This document shows positions 42,004 through 50,437 of a DNA stretch of 64,000 bases, in pieces (positions within the stretch are counted from its first letter, which is position 1; every line of letters starts with the position of its first letter). Position numbers and translations under genes: made by a program. The notes beneath the pieces are model-generated. The model did not search any database. It saw only the letters and a program-made list of their open reading frames with translations, and was not told where the DNA came from. Origin of the DNA: Micromonospora cremea (GTDB taxonomy: Bacteria > Actinomycetota > Actinomycetes > Mycobacteriales > Micromonosporaceae); NCBI RefSeq assembly GCF_900143515.1, contig NZ_FSQT01000002.1:3163501-3227500 (forward strand). Direction: 5' to 3'.

Positions 42004-42468
42004 ACGTCCTTCGAGGAGGACGGCTACGAGCTGTCCGACGCCGAGGCGGATATGCGCGCGGCGCTCATCGCCGAGGAGGAGGAGCGGAAGCGCGCCGAGG
42101 AGGAAGCCGAGCGCCTGCGGTACGAGGCCGAGGAGGACGACGAGGACGGCGGCGAGCCGCCGATCGTCGACGTGCGCCTGCCCGAGGAGGACGTCGAGCC
42201 CGACCCGGACCCGTGCGCCGAGGCCGACCTGACCCGGACGAGGCCAACGAGCTGGCGCACGACGAAGAGCCGCGCCGCATCGCCGCCGAGGCCGACGCTG
42301 AGCAGCCCGAGGCCCAGGGAGACGAGTAAGCCCGACGCTGACGCGTCGGCTCGCTGAGGAGGCGCGCACCTGGTTTGGCCAGGTGCGCGCCTCCGGCGAG
42401 TCCGACCAGCCGGTGCCGGAAGGCACCGCGGCCGCCGTGTGGCGGCGGATCACGACCGAAGCGGACCC
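42004..42468 (+). pseudogene. Foreign coding fragments inserted between two halves of the broken MMPL copy
   Basis: Plus-strand frames give a very acidic coiled stretch (FEEDGYELSDAEADMRAALI, AEEEERKRAEEEAERLRYE) that shifts frame near 42230 and ends at a TAA at 42328. A second protein-like scrap follows (RRLAEEARTWFGQVRASGES, PVPEGTAAAVWRRITTEAD). I do not recognise either family. The segment sits exactly where the MMPL homology is interrupted, so it is an insertion. Confidence 0.5.
42359..42393. repeat. Perfect inverted repeat (15-bp arms)
   Basis: GAGGCGCGCACCTGG and its complement flank TTTGG. It follows the stop of the acidic fragment and could be its terminator, though it also lies within the next coding scrap. 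Confidence 0.6.
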
Positions 42469-42572
42469 GTCATGCCGATGTTGAGGTTGCCGACGCCGAA
42501 GCTCAGGGTGACCAGCGCCGCCGCCGTTCCCAGCCACACCGCGCGGGGCCGCTGGCCGACGAAACCGGCGAT
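42469..42572 (-). pseudogene. MMPL transporter fragment (second copy, part 2)
   Basis: The minus strand reads IAGFVGQRPRAVWLGTAAAL and VTLSFGVGNLNIGM, matching IAGFVGRRPRAVWLGTAAAL in the exporter at 24979. In the intact gene this part is separated from part 1 by only about ten codons; here 465 bases lie between them. Confidence 0.8.
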
Positions 42573-42641
42573 ATCTTTAGCAAGCTGGGCATGCCCCGCC
42601 CGATGACGACAACCGGGGTGCTCGCGTACCTCACCGGCTGA
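42573..42641 (+). pseudogene. 3' end of a LuxR-type response regulator gene (second copy)
   Basis: IFSKLGMPRPMTTTGVLAYL matches the C-terminus of the 28483 regulator with one frameshift in the middle, and is joined directly to the MMPL fragment. In the intact locus the MMPL and regulator ends are separated by the whole kinase gene, so a deletion fused them here. Confidence 0.75.
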
Positions 42642-42974
42642 GGCGCGGTAGCGGGAACGCGGATTGGTTAACAGTGTCTTGCCAGGTGGCCAGATCTGGA
42701 CGTTTTTCGCCGACGTGGGGGGACGCAGGCGGACTGCCAGCGACAGGAACGGACTTGGCTAACACTCCACGGGACAGACGTCAAGGCTCCGTGGCGGATC
42801 CGCGCAAAGTGGGGGGTTGACTCGACGGTGTTCCCGGGGCGTACTGGATACACGTTCCCGCGCTGCCGGCTGGCGCGGTTGGCCAGAAAGAGGCGGGCAG
42901 GCACTCCTAGAGTCGGGTTGCCTGCTCTTGTTCGCGCCGACGGTGCTGGGACCGTCGAGAGAAGGAGGCCCCAC
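42642..42974. other. Stretch without a gene; upstream region of the mobile-element genes
   Basis: No credible ORF. TTGACT at about 42820 followed by TACTGGATACAC-like sequence could be a promoter facing right, towards the small ORFs and the DUF2637 gene. Confidence 0.35.
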
Positions 42975-43001
42975 ATGAAGGATCGTTCGTCGGCGAGTTG
43001 A
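42975..43001 (+). CDS. Eight-residue ORF with a strong ribosome site
   Basis: GAGAAGGAGG ends five to seven bases before an ATG that codes only MKDRSSAS before a stop. A Cys-rich ORF starts 14 bases later, so this may be a translational leader, or the damaged start of a longer gene. Confidence 0.35.
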   Translation: MKDRSSAS

Positions 43002-43015
43002 GCCGCCGCACCACC

Positions 43016-43156
43016 ATGGCGCTTGTCGAGCGCTGCCGGTGTCCTGACCCCTTGTGGCTCGGCTTGGCCGTCCGCCCCCGTGTCCGCCTGTTGACCGCAG
43101 CCTGCTGTGCCGGTTGTGGCGACGCCTGCTGCCCTGGCCCCTGCCCCTGCGCATGA
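43016..43156 (+). CDS. Candidate Cys-rich small protein
   Basis: The 46-residue frame MALVERCRCPDPLWLGLAVR ... ends CCAGCGDACCPGPCPCA, with ten cysteines, eight of them in the last 17 residues. No ribosome site precedes the ATG; it could be translated by re-initiation after the eight-codon ORF. Cys codons are not favoured by chance in this GC-rich DNA, but a spurious frame cannot be excluded. Confidence 0.35.
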   Translation: MALVERCRCPDPLWLGLAVRPRVRLLTAACCAGCGDACCPGPCPCA

Positions 43157-43282
43157 CAGGAGGGGTTCCGCCCGGACGGGCGTCACCCGCCAGGGTCGCG
43201 CCTGCCCAAGCCCTGATCCGAGCGGACTGGACTGCGCCCTCCATCGCCCGCACCTTGAACATCATTCAACTGGAGCACGAAC

Positions 43283-43408
43283 ATGACATCAACAAATATC
43301 AATCACACGACGCCGACTGCCAGGTCGGTCCGCCCCTGTACGACCACGGTAGCCAAGATTGCGCACGTGCTACCTCACCATCGGAGGTGGGCCGTTGGCG
43401 ACAACTGA
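43283..43408 (+). CDS. Candidate small ORF overlapping the DUF2637 gene start
   Basis: The ATG at 43283 has GGAG seven bases upstream and codes 41 residues (MTSTNINHTTPTARSVRPCT ... PHHRRWAVGDN). Its stop lies 14 bases inside the DUF2637 gene, as in coupled gene pairs. The product resembles nothing I know; its main role may be translational coupling. Confidence 0.4.
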   Translation: MTSTNINHTTPTARSVRPCTTTVAKIAHVLPHHRRWAVGDN

Positions 43409-44357
43409 ACAGCGATCCCACGACGTCCCCGCCGATCAGCGGTCGGGGAGGGAGCGGCTGGAAAACCGCATCCAAGTGCTGATCATGTTGTTGATCGGCG
43501 GCGCGGCTGGCGCGGCCTCCTTCCGGCACGTGCATGACGTCGCGGCGGCACACGGCCAGCCGGGCTGGCTCGCCTGGGCCGACGCGGTCGTGCTGGAGTT
43601 GACGTCGATCGCTGCCGGTCTGGAACTGCGCCGCCACCGGCGCCTGGGCACCAGCGTCGCTTTCCCGGCGATTGTCCTGACAGTGGCGGTGTTCCTGTCC
43701 CTCGCCGCCCAGGTGGTGGAGGCGGAAGCGTCGGCGATCGGTTGGATCGCCGCCGCGCTGCCGGCGCTCGGCTTCCTGACGATGGTGAAGATCGCCCTCG
43801 GCCGCGCCGACCCCGCCCCATCCGAGCGCACCGGCCGCCCCACGCGGGTTGCCCCAGGACCGCCGCTGATCGAGGCCCGGGTCCCGGACACCCGCGAGCC
43901 GGTCCCCGCACCGCCACTGCCGGTCCCCACGAACACTGGCCCGGTCCGGGACTGCACCGCCCCGGTGGTCCCGGACCCGGTGGTCCCGGACCCGGTGGTC
44001 CCGGACCCGGTGGTCCCGGACCCGGTGGTCCCGGACCCGGTGGTCCCGGACCCGGTGGTCCCGGACCCGGTGGTCCCGGACCCGGTGGTCCCGGACCCGG
44101 TGGTGCCGGACCGACGGGTCGAGGGCACGCCGGTCCGGGACCGAGGCCCGGGGATCACCGCGCTGGTCCCGGCCGCCCGGAGCGCCGCCCGTACCCTGGA
44201 CGCCCGCGGAACGCCCCTGTCCCGCAAGGCCCTCGCCGGGCAGTTGCGCGCGGACGGGCATCAACTGTCCAACGCCACCGCCTCCACACTCGTGCGTGTC
44301 CTGCGCGGGGAGAGCACCTCACCCGCGCCGGACCTGTCACACCGGGAGGCCGCGTGA
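43395..44357 (+). CDS. DUF2637 (SpdB-like) membrane protein with PVVPD repeats
   Basis: The 320-residue protein has four hydrophobic helices (about residues 20-140: IQVLIMLLIGGAAGAASF, AVVLELTSIAAGLEL, FPAIVLTVAVFLSLAAQVVE, WIAAALPALGFLTMVKIAL), the DUF2637 form of spread proteins in actinomycete plasmids and integrative elements. A Pro-rich part follows with ten tandem PVVPD units, then a small HTH-like C-terminal domain (AARTLDARGTPLSRKALAGQ, LRADGHQLSNATASTLVRVL). The TTG start has GGAGGTGG just upstream. Expected role: intercellular spread or control of the element. Confidence 0.8.
   Translation: MATTEQRSHDVPADQRSGRERLENRIQVLIMLLIGGAAGAASFRHVHDVAAAHGQPGWLAWADAVVLELTSIAAGLELRRHRRLGTSVAFPAIVLTVAVFLSLAAQVVEAEASAIGWIAAALPALGFLTMVKIALGRADPAPSERTGRPTRVAPGPPLIEARVPDTREPVPAPPLPVPTNTGPVRDCTAPVVPDPVVPDPVVPDPVVPDPVVPDPVVPDPVVPDPVVPDPVVPDPVVPDRRVEGTPVRDRGPGITALVPAARSAARTLDARGTPLSRKALAGQLRADGHQLSNATASTLVRVLRGESTSPAPDLSHREAA
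43964..44113 (+). repeat. 15-bp tandem repeat, ten units
   Basis: Nine identical copies of GGTGGTCCCGGACCC and one imperfect copy run head to tail inside the DUF2637 gene and code PVVPD repeats. Identity of the units points to recent slippage expansion. Confidence 0.95.
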
Positions 44358-44821
44358 CAGAACCACAATCTGCGACCTTTGTCAGCCATAGCCGTCGCCG
44401 TGAGAGCAGCACACGGGTCTGTCAGGAAGCCCGTCTCCTGACAAACCTGACCCGACCTGGCAGAGCGAACACCGGCCCGCCCGTCAGGGCAGGGCGAGCA
44501 GTGCACACCGTGCTCTCCATCTCCCTGTTCGGATCCTCGAAGGAGCAACACGCATGCTGACGCAGCTCAGCGACCCTCACCCGCGCCACCAGAGTCGTCA
44601 CCGACCTGCGGCGCTATCGCTGTCACAGCACTGTCCAGGCGGAAGCGGTGTGGCCGGCCGTGTCGACGTCGGTGTCGGTCTCCGGTGCACCGTCCGCCTT
44701 GATCCTGACCCCCAAACCGACCCGCCGATCCCGCCTACAGCCCAGGTCAGGCCCCCGTTCAGGAGTGCGGGCCGGCTCCAGACACACCCTCATGTGTGGG
44801 GTGTCCCCCCAGGGGCCACCC
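44358..44821. other. Intergenic stretch of the mobile element
   Basis: No gene is convincing. It contains an inverted repeat at 44420 and several CTGACA/TGTCAG words (for example near 44350, 44420 and 44440), which might be binding sites for an element-encoded replication or control protein. A weak alternative start for the next gene lies at 44791. Confidence 0.4.
44420..44443. promoter_or_regulatory. Inverted repeat TGTCAGGA-N8-TCCTGACA
   Basis: Perfect eight-base arms lie between the DUF2637 and replication-relaxation genes. A regulatory or replication-protein site is possible. Confidence 0.45.
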
Positions 44822-45757
44822 ATGCGTAAACCGCTACCGGATCCGGACCCGCTGCTGCGCCTACAGGCCAGCATCACCGCCCGCGACGACCGCCTCCTCG
44901 GCTGGCTCTACGACCACGGCGTGCTCACCACCGACCAGATCGGCGCCGCCCTGTTCCCGTCCCTGGACTTCGCCCAACGCCGGCTACGCCGCCTCACCGT
45001 CCTGCGGGCGACAGACCGGTTCCGACCCAACCGGGCCTACGGCGGCTCCTACCCGTACCACTACGTCCTGGACCAGCTCGGCTACGACCACGTCCACGCC
45101 CAACGCGGACTCGGACGACCACGCCGGGACCAGGCCCGCCGCCGAAAGCAGTCCCTGACCGCCCGGCCGGACCTGCCGCACCTGCTCGGCGGCAACCAGG
45201 TCTTCATCGACCTCGCCGCCCACGCCCGCACCCACCCCGACACAGCCCTGGACCGGTGGCAGCCCGCGTCCGCCTTCCACAAGCCCGGCGTGTTCTACCG
45301 CCCAGGCAGCAACCCGCAGATGATGGTCCACGGACCGACCGGACTGCCCCGCCCCGACGGCGCCGGGGTGTGGACCGAGCACGCACGGTCCGTGCCGTTC
45401 TTCCTCGAGTACGACACCGGCCGCGAACGCCTCGACATCCTCACCGAGAAAATCGCCAAGTACGAACGGCAGGTCTGCCTCAGCAACTGGGCGTGGCCAG
45501 TCCTGTTCCACCTACCCTCCGCCCGGCGGGAGGCGAACCTGCACCACCGCCTTGCCGAGGTCGGTCCGCAGGCGATCATCGCCACCACCACCGCCGAGCT
45601 GCGTGCCGCACTCGATGCCAGCCCCGCTGACCAGGTCTGGCAACGGGCCGACAGCAGCGGCCGGCACCGCCTCATCGACCTGCCCTACACCGACACCGAC
45701 CACGACGACGAGTTCCCCACCCACGCCGTGTCCGATCAAGAAGGTAGGACCGCCTGA
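44822..45757 (+). CDS. Replication-relaxation family protein
   Basis: The 311-residue protein has an N-terminal winged-helix pattern (ARDDRLLGWLYDHGVLTTDQ, IGAALFPSLDFAQRRLRRL) and a nuclease-like core (VPFFLEYDTGRERLDILTEK, IAKYERQVCLSNWAWPVLF), the layout of the 'replication-relaxation' family named after plasmid and phage proteins. It lies beside the DUF2637 gene, typical of actinomycete integrative elements. AGGGGC precedes the ATG at 44822. Precise activity is unknown. Confidence 0.82.
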   Translation: MRKPLPDPDPLLRLQASITARDDRLLGWLYDHGVLTTDQIGAALFPSLDFAQRRLRRLTVLRATDRFRPNRAYGGSYPYHYVLDQLGYDHVHAQRGLGRPRRDQARRRKQSLTARPDLPHLLGGNQVFIDLAAHARTHPDTALDRWQPASAFHKPGVFYRPGSNPQMMVHGPTGLPRPDGAGVWTEHARSVPFFLEYDTGRERLDILTEKIAKYERQVCLSNWAWPVLFHLPSARREANLHHRLAEVGPQAIIATTTAELRAALDASPADQVWQRADSSGRHRLIDLPYTDTDHDDEFPTHAVSDQEGRTA

Positions 45758-45777
45758 TCAGCGGGCGGATCAGGCGG
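45750..45777. terminator. Hairpin at the end of the replication-relaxation gene
   Basis: CCGCCTGATC and its complement form a perfect ten-base stem with an eight-base loop overlapping the stop codon. Confidence 0.7.
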
Positions 45778-46259
45778 CGCGTGCGGTGGCCTGGTGGCCC
45801 CACACGCCGCCGAACCCGCCCACACCCGCGCAACCCCCGGACGACGGCCCCCGCCCGCCGTGCGGCCCGCACCGAGGCGACGGTCCGGACCGCGCGGCCG
45901 AGGCGAGGCAGACGCCTCGCCGCCGGTCCAGGTCTGCCGGCGGCGGTCGCCAACGACAGACAGACCCCGAGACCGACCGCGCACTCACATATAGCAACGC
46001 GCGCTGTGAGTCCCTGTGACCGGGGCACGTCTTCTCTTCCGCAGCCACCGAAGTTGCAGTCCGCGGCCCTCCACCGTTGCCGACCCGCCGCCGTCTCCGG
46101 ACGGAGCGGTCCAGCGATCTTCAGCGAATCCCTACCTACGACAAGGAGTTGCAGCTCACGCTGGTGACGAGAACTGCGACCAAGGGCCAGCCTCGTAAAT
46201 GCCAGTCGCGAGGCCGGTCCTTCCAGCTCAGTTCCATCCGCTCCCTAGCCAGCGATGGC
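45758..46259. other. Intergenic stretch between mobile element and defence-type genes
   Basis: No gene is convincing. An inverted repeat at 45983 lies near its middle. The right-hand part faces the 3' end of the PLD-protein gene. Confidence 0.4.
45983..46011. repeat. Inverted repeat ACTCACA-N15-TGTGAGT
   Basis: Perfect seven-base arms lie at the junction between element genes and the defence region. It could be an operator or a recombination border; no direct repeat partner was found by eye. Confidence 0.35.
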
Positions 46260-48890
46260 TCACCGGCTACTTCTGATCCGCCTCGCCAGTACCGCCAGGT
46301 CAACGCCTACCTGTTCACTCAGACCCCGCACCTCGGCCGGAGGCGATGTAAGTGGGGTGGTGCGAGCGCCCGGTGGCGGTCCAGGGCACTCGGCGGTCAT
46401 CGAGAGCGGCGTCCGGGTACCGGACAGCTGATAGAGCCGCCAGACGGCCATCCGCGAGTCGACCAGCACCATCGCCCGATCGACGCGCGCGATGAGCACG
46501 GTGCACCGCGGGTTACGGGCCACCGCGACGACGCGGCCGGTTGTCCGCCCGAGTTCCGTCGCCACCCGAGCTGCCGCCCGGTACGCGTTACCGAACTCTC
46601 CCTCTACCCACCAGGCGCCCTCATCGAGACGGACGGCCAAACCGGCTTCCGCGAGCGTCGCCCGGGCCTCGGCGTAAGGATCCTGCCTGGTTTCCTGGGC
46701 CAGCACGATGGTGTCCCAGAGCTCCCGGGCGCTGACGACGCGGGCGAAGGGCTGGCTGGCGGGGAGGAGTTGCTGCTCGGCCAGCTCGGCGTCGGCCTCC
46801 GCGACCCACTCGGACGCGTCCCGCCAGGCGTCGGTAGCGAGCACGTCCGCCTCCCGGCCGCCCTGGAGGTGCGCGCCCTGGCGGAGCGTCGCCATGGCGA
46901 CCGCCATCAGTGAGTAGAGGTGGTCGAAGGCCTCGGCCGGTAGCTCGTCGAGCATGGCGTCGTCGGGGACCAGCGCCCAGACCAGCCACCGGAGGTCGGT
47001 ACGCCAGTCCTCGTCCTCCTGCCACACCCCGGCAGCGAGCAGCGTCAGGTACAGCGCGGTGACCGTCATCCGGAGGTGCACCGGCGGCAGGGTGGACCAG
47101 TCCTCCTCGACCGCCGGCTCGGCTGCGCAGGCGACCCAGCGGGCTGCGAAGCGGCGGTACCGGACGCGCTCGTCTGGACGGATGTCGGGCACGGACCTGA
47201 CCGAGGCGGTATCCGGCTCCTCCACCAGGCCGTCGAGCACACCCTCGTCCTCGTCCTCCGTGAGCTCGCTCTCGTCAGTGTCGTCAATGGACCAGCCGGC
47301 TGCGGTGGCGTGATTCGTGGCCGACGTGCGCGGGAAGATGAGCCCGGACAGCCCCGGCCCGAGCAGCCGGTCGCAGTCTTCGAGGTAGTCCGCCCACCGG
47401 TCACCCGGTGCGACCTCGCTGCTCACTGTCGAGGTCGAGGATGCGGGCACGGACCCGCCGGTCGTGCCGGCCAGCTCCACCAGTCGAGCCAGGTCCGCGG
47501 TAAAACGCTGGGCGATCAGCGGATCGGTGAAAAGTTCGTCCGGCTCGTACGCCCGTGATAGCCGCGGTTCGTCGGAGACGTCCCGGCGGGGCCGGCAGCG
47601 GGACGGGTCGGTGATGAAGACGGCAGCCGACTCCCGGCACACACCGTCGATCTCGATGACACCGCGGACCGCGCCCCCGCTGAGCTCCGGGACCAAGAAG
47701 CGTGCTGTCTGCTGCCCGACGGGCACGGCGCCCACTGCGAGCCAGCTGCCGGGCACTGCCGACGGCGAGGTCTCCACGACCACCCGCTGCGCCGCCGGAG
47801 CGGCCAGCTCAACGACGAGCGTGCCGTCGCTCAGCGCGCAGCCGAGGAGCACCGGCGCGGCGCCGACGGGATCGGTCGCCGTGGGCGGGGCAGACGCCAG
47901 CTGCCGGAAAGTCGTATCGGGCTGCGGGTCGCCCTCTGGAAACAGCGGGTTGATGTGCGGCGCGATCACGGCAAGCTCGCAGTTGCCGCCCTGCGCGGTG
48001 CTGAGCAGCAGAGCGGACGCGGTGATGTTCGCGCTGCCGGTCATTCCGGCGGTCTTGCCGTCGGCGTCCCACTCGATCAGCTTGCCGTGCCGTGCCGGCC
48101 CCGGACCCAGCAGCCGAAACTCCCGATCAACGGTCGACTCGGTGGCCCGGACCAATGAGGCGCCGTCGAACATGGCGATCGAAGGCTGCACGGCCACGCG
48201 CACCGAGCGTGGTTTGGTCCGGCTGACCAGGGCGCTCACCGCGCGCGCGGGCGGATCGTAGAACGGGGCGGCAAGGCGCAGCTCGTCGATGGGATCCGTA
48301 GGCAGCCGTTCCAGCAGCGGTCGCCGCAGGTTGCCGTATGCGCGTACGGGCGACCAGCGCTCGTCGATAATGGCCGGCCGCATCCGGTCAGCCACCTGCC
48401 GCAGCGTCGCCGCGATCCAACTCGCCATCCCAACCACGTCGGGCAGGTCGTGCAGCCAATCCGCCACGTCCGCAACGAGCTGGGGCCCGTCCTGCGGGGT
48501 GCCGCGGGCAGTCACCCACAGCTCACGGTTGTAGCCCCAGCCCGACAGGGTCGGGTTGCCCGACCCGATCGCCAACCAGACATCGTCGTCGCCGAGCAGC
48601 ACGACCAGCTTCGGGTGGAATGCGCGCGGGCAGAACGCATGGCCATGCTGGTAGGCCACCCCGGCCCGCCGCACGTCCACCGGGTCATGCACGGCCTGCC
48701 CGGCGTCGCCGAGCACGGTGATTCGCGCACCGAGCGCCCGCGCCGTTGGGATGGCGAACTTCTCCAGGAACCCGAGGTCAACCGTGTAGCCGGTGATGAC
48801 GACCTCGCGTAGCCTCGCTCCGTCGGCCCGGTCGCGCCACTGCTCTAGGAGGGTCAGGGGTGAGCGGAAGGAACGGGACACGTCGCTCAT
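46260..48890 (-). CDS. PLD-domain protein (two HKD-like motifs), candidate defence effector
   Basis: The 876-residue protein has a phospholipase D-like module with FHPKLVVLLGDDDVWLAIGS (H92, K94, then GSGNPT) and a second motif RHGKLIEWDADGKTAG-MTGSAN (about residues 285-305), so a complete two-motif active site is likely. The C-terminal 450 residues have no recognised domain but include a helical part (WRTDLRWLVWALVPDDAMLD) and a final strand-rich part. PLD-fold enzymes in defence islands act as nucleases. It overlaps its upstream partner by ATGA, so the two are one operon. The low-complexity acidic stretch DDTDESELTEDEDEG lies near residue 520. Confidence 0.7.
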   Translation of the reverse strand: MSDVSRSFRSPLTLLEQWRDRADGARLREVVITGYTVDLGFLEKFAIPTARALGARITVLGDAGQAVHDPVDVRRAGVAYQHGHAFCPRAFHPKLVVLLGDDDVWLAIGSGNPTLSGWGYNRELWVTARGTPQDGPQLVADVADWLHDLPDVVGMASWIAATLRQVADRMRPAIIDERWSPVRAYGNLRRPLLERLPTDPIDELRLAAPFYDPPARAVSALVSRTKPRSVRVAVQPSIAMFDGASLVRATESTVDREFRLLGPGPARHGKLIEWDADGKTAGMTGSANITASALLLSTAQGGNCELAVIAPHINPLFPEGDPQPDTTFRQLASAPPTATDPVGAAPVLLGCALSDGTLVVELAAPAAQRVVVETSPSAVPGSWLAVGAVPVGQQTARFLVPELSGGAVRGVIEIDGVCRESAAVFITDPSRCRPRRDVSDEPRLSRAYEPDELFTDPLIAQRFTADLARLVELAGTTGGSVPASSTSTVSSEVAPGDRWADYLEDCDRLLGPGLSGLIFPRTSATNHATAAGWSIDDTDESELTEDEDEGVLDGLVEEPDTASVRSVPDIRPDERVRYRRFAARWVACAAEPAVEEDWSTLPPVHLRMTVTALYLTLLAAGVWQEDEDWRTDLRWLVWALVPDDAMLDELPAEAFDHLYSLMAVAMATLRQGAHLQGGREADVLATDAWRDASEWVAEADAELAEQQLLPASQPFARVVSARELWDTIVLAQETRQDPYAEARATLAEAGLAVRLDEGAWWVEGEFGNAYRAAARVATELGRTTGRVVAVARNPRCTVLIARVDRAMVLVDSRMAVWRLYQLSGTRTPLSMTAECPGPPPGARTTPLTSPPAEVRGLSEQVGVDLAVLARRIRSSR

Positions 48891-50437
48891 GCCGTCACCT
48901 CCAGCAGTTGCCGCCCCCACGGGGTCACAGGCTCCTCCCGTTCGGGCGTGAGCAGGCCGACCTGTACCGCCATCTCGGCGAGCTGGTGGACGCGCAGGCC
49001 GATGTTGCCGCTGCCCTCAGAAGAGTCGGCGAAGTACACCCCGTTGCGCTCGTGCAACCGACTGAACAGCGAGATGGTGCCGTCTGGGTTGAACGCCACC
49101 TTGCGCAGCGCCACCCGCCGCGACTGGGCGAGCATGTCGTCGACGAGCCGTCGGCCCAACTCGGCGACCGGGCGCTGGGCGAACTCCCGCTGCAGTTGCG
49201 CCACCCAGGTGGGGTCGAGATAGGTGGGCCGCCGCCCCTTGAATGTGCGCAGGGTGAGGCCGGTCAGCGAGTCGAGTCGGCGGGCTCCCAGCAGCAGCAA
49301 CGCCACGTCGGTGACCACGCCAGCGTCGTCACCGAATAGCGCGTCCTCGGCCGGCACTGGGTCGCCATGTCCGTCGACGACGGAAGGTAGGCCGGCCTCG
49401 AAGTCGGCAACGGAACCGCCGGGCAGCTGCCCAGCGATCCATTCGTGCAGGTGGCCCCGGGAGGCGTTCTCCGCATCGCGGACCTCGTTGACCAGCGCCG
49501 CCCAGAGGTGCCGCCACGCGCCGACGGAGTGGTGCCGGAGCACCACGCCTCGCCATGCGGCGGTGCGCTCCTCGCCAGCGAGCAGAGGGTCCTCCCGGGC
49601 CGCCGACCCGTATGCCACGCCGCTGGCGAACGCCTCCAGCCAGGTTTCCGCGTCGGGGTTGAGCTGCCAGGAGCGGGCCAAGATGCGCAGGGTGGCGCGT
49701 CTGGTCCGGTCGTCCCCGGTCCACGCCTCGGGAGTGTGTCGACCGTCAACGGTCGCGGTGAACACCTCGCTCAGCGGTTTCAGGTCGGGGGTGTCTTCGT
49801 CCTGTTGGAGGCTCAGCCGGCCGAGCGCCGCCGATGGGAGGGACAGGCCAGGCCGACGCTCGGCGGCCTCGATGAGCGGGGCATACATCTCAGTGATCTG
49901 CGGTGGACAGTGGTGCCGGCCGATGCGTAACGCACCGCCGTCCACCGCCACCGTGCCAAGCGCAACGCTGGGGCCGTTGTACTGTGACCAGAAGCCCCAT
50001 GATCGCGGCGAGTAGGAGCGGGCGCCGGAGGCGTCGGCCACCGAGAACTCGTTGCCGCCGTCGGGGACGAGTCGCGCTAACGCGTCCACGCCGTGAGCCA
50101 GGCCGCGAGGGTGATCTGACTCGTCGTACTCCTGCGAGATCCGCGCCATGCCGACCTCCGCGCGGCGGACGAGACGTCGGCACGCGTCGCGGTCCAGGTC
50201 GACGCGGTCGGCGTGGGCGGCGAGTGCCCAATAGAGGCTGTAGTACCGGGCGTAGCGGGTCACGGTTGAGACGCCGGGGACGAGCATGTCGACGGCGGCC
50301 ATCACCGGCGCCTCCACGGCGAGCGGGTACCGGCCGGCTCGGGCCAGCAGACCTGGCTCGCACCAGTCCGGTCCCTCGACGATTGACCGGGAGTCGGTCG
50401 CGGGTCCAGTCAACGCATCGATGGGTACGCTCGTCAT
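48887..50437 (-). CDS. Unknown 516-residue partner of the PLD-domain protein
   Basis: No domain is recognised. The protein is mostly helical, with conserved-looking segments APVMAAVDMLVPGVSTVTRY, ARYYSLYWALAAHADRVDLD, SYSPRSWGFWSQYNGPSVAL and a C-terminal winged-helix-like end (RVHQLAEMAVQVGLLTPERE, PVTPWGRQLLEV). It is the first gene of a two-gene operon and overlaps the PLD gene by four bases. The start chosen, ATG at 50435-50437, has AGGA eight bases upstream; another ATG lies three codons earlier. Its role may be sensing or DNA binding. Confidence 0.65.
   Translation of the reverse strand: MTSVPIDALTGPATDSRSIVEGPDWCEPGLLARAGRYPLAVEAPVMAAVDMLVPGVSTVTRYARYYSLYWALAAHADRVDLDRDACRRLVRRAEVGMARISQEYDESDHPRGLAHGVDALARLVPDGGNEFSVADASGARSYSPRSWGFWSQYNGPSVALGTVAVDGGALRIGRHHCPPQITEMYAPLIEAAERRPGLSLPSAALGRLSLQQDEDTPDLKPLSEVFTATVDGRHTPEAWTGDDRTRRATLRILARSWQLNPDAETWLEAFASGVAYGSAAREDPLLAGEERTAAWRGVVLRHHSVGAWRHLWAALVNEVRDAENASRGHLHEWIAGQLPGGSVADFEAGLPSVVDGHGDPVPAEDALFGDDAGVVTDVALLLLGARRLDSLTGLTLRTFKGRRPTYLDPTWVAQLQREFAQRPVAELGRRLVDDMLAQSRRVALRKVAFNPDGTISLFSRLHERNGVYFADSSEGSGNIGLRVHQLAEMAVQVGLLTPEREEPVTPWGRQLLEVTA

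Noticed and set aside
43964..44113. Regular 15-bp repeats as a possible CRISPR array
   Set aside because: Units are directly adjacent without spacers and lie in frame inside a coding gene; no cas gene is present.
43436..44227. Long antisense ORF rich in GTTGS repeats
   Set aside because: It is the reverse reading of the PVVPD repeat; it has no start signal and no protein-like flanks.
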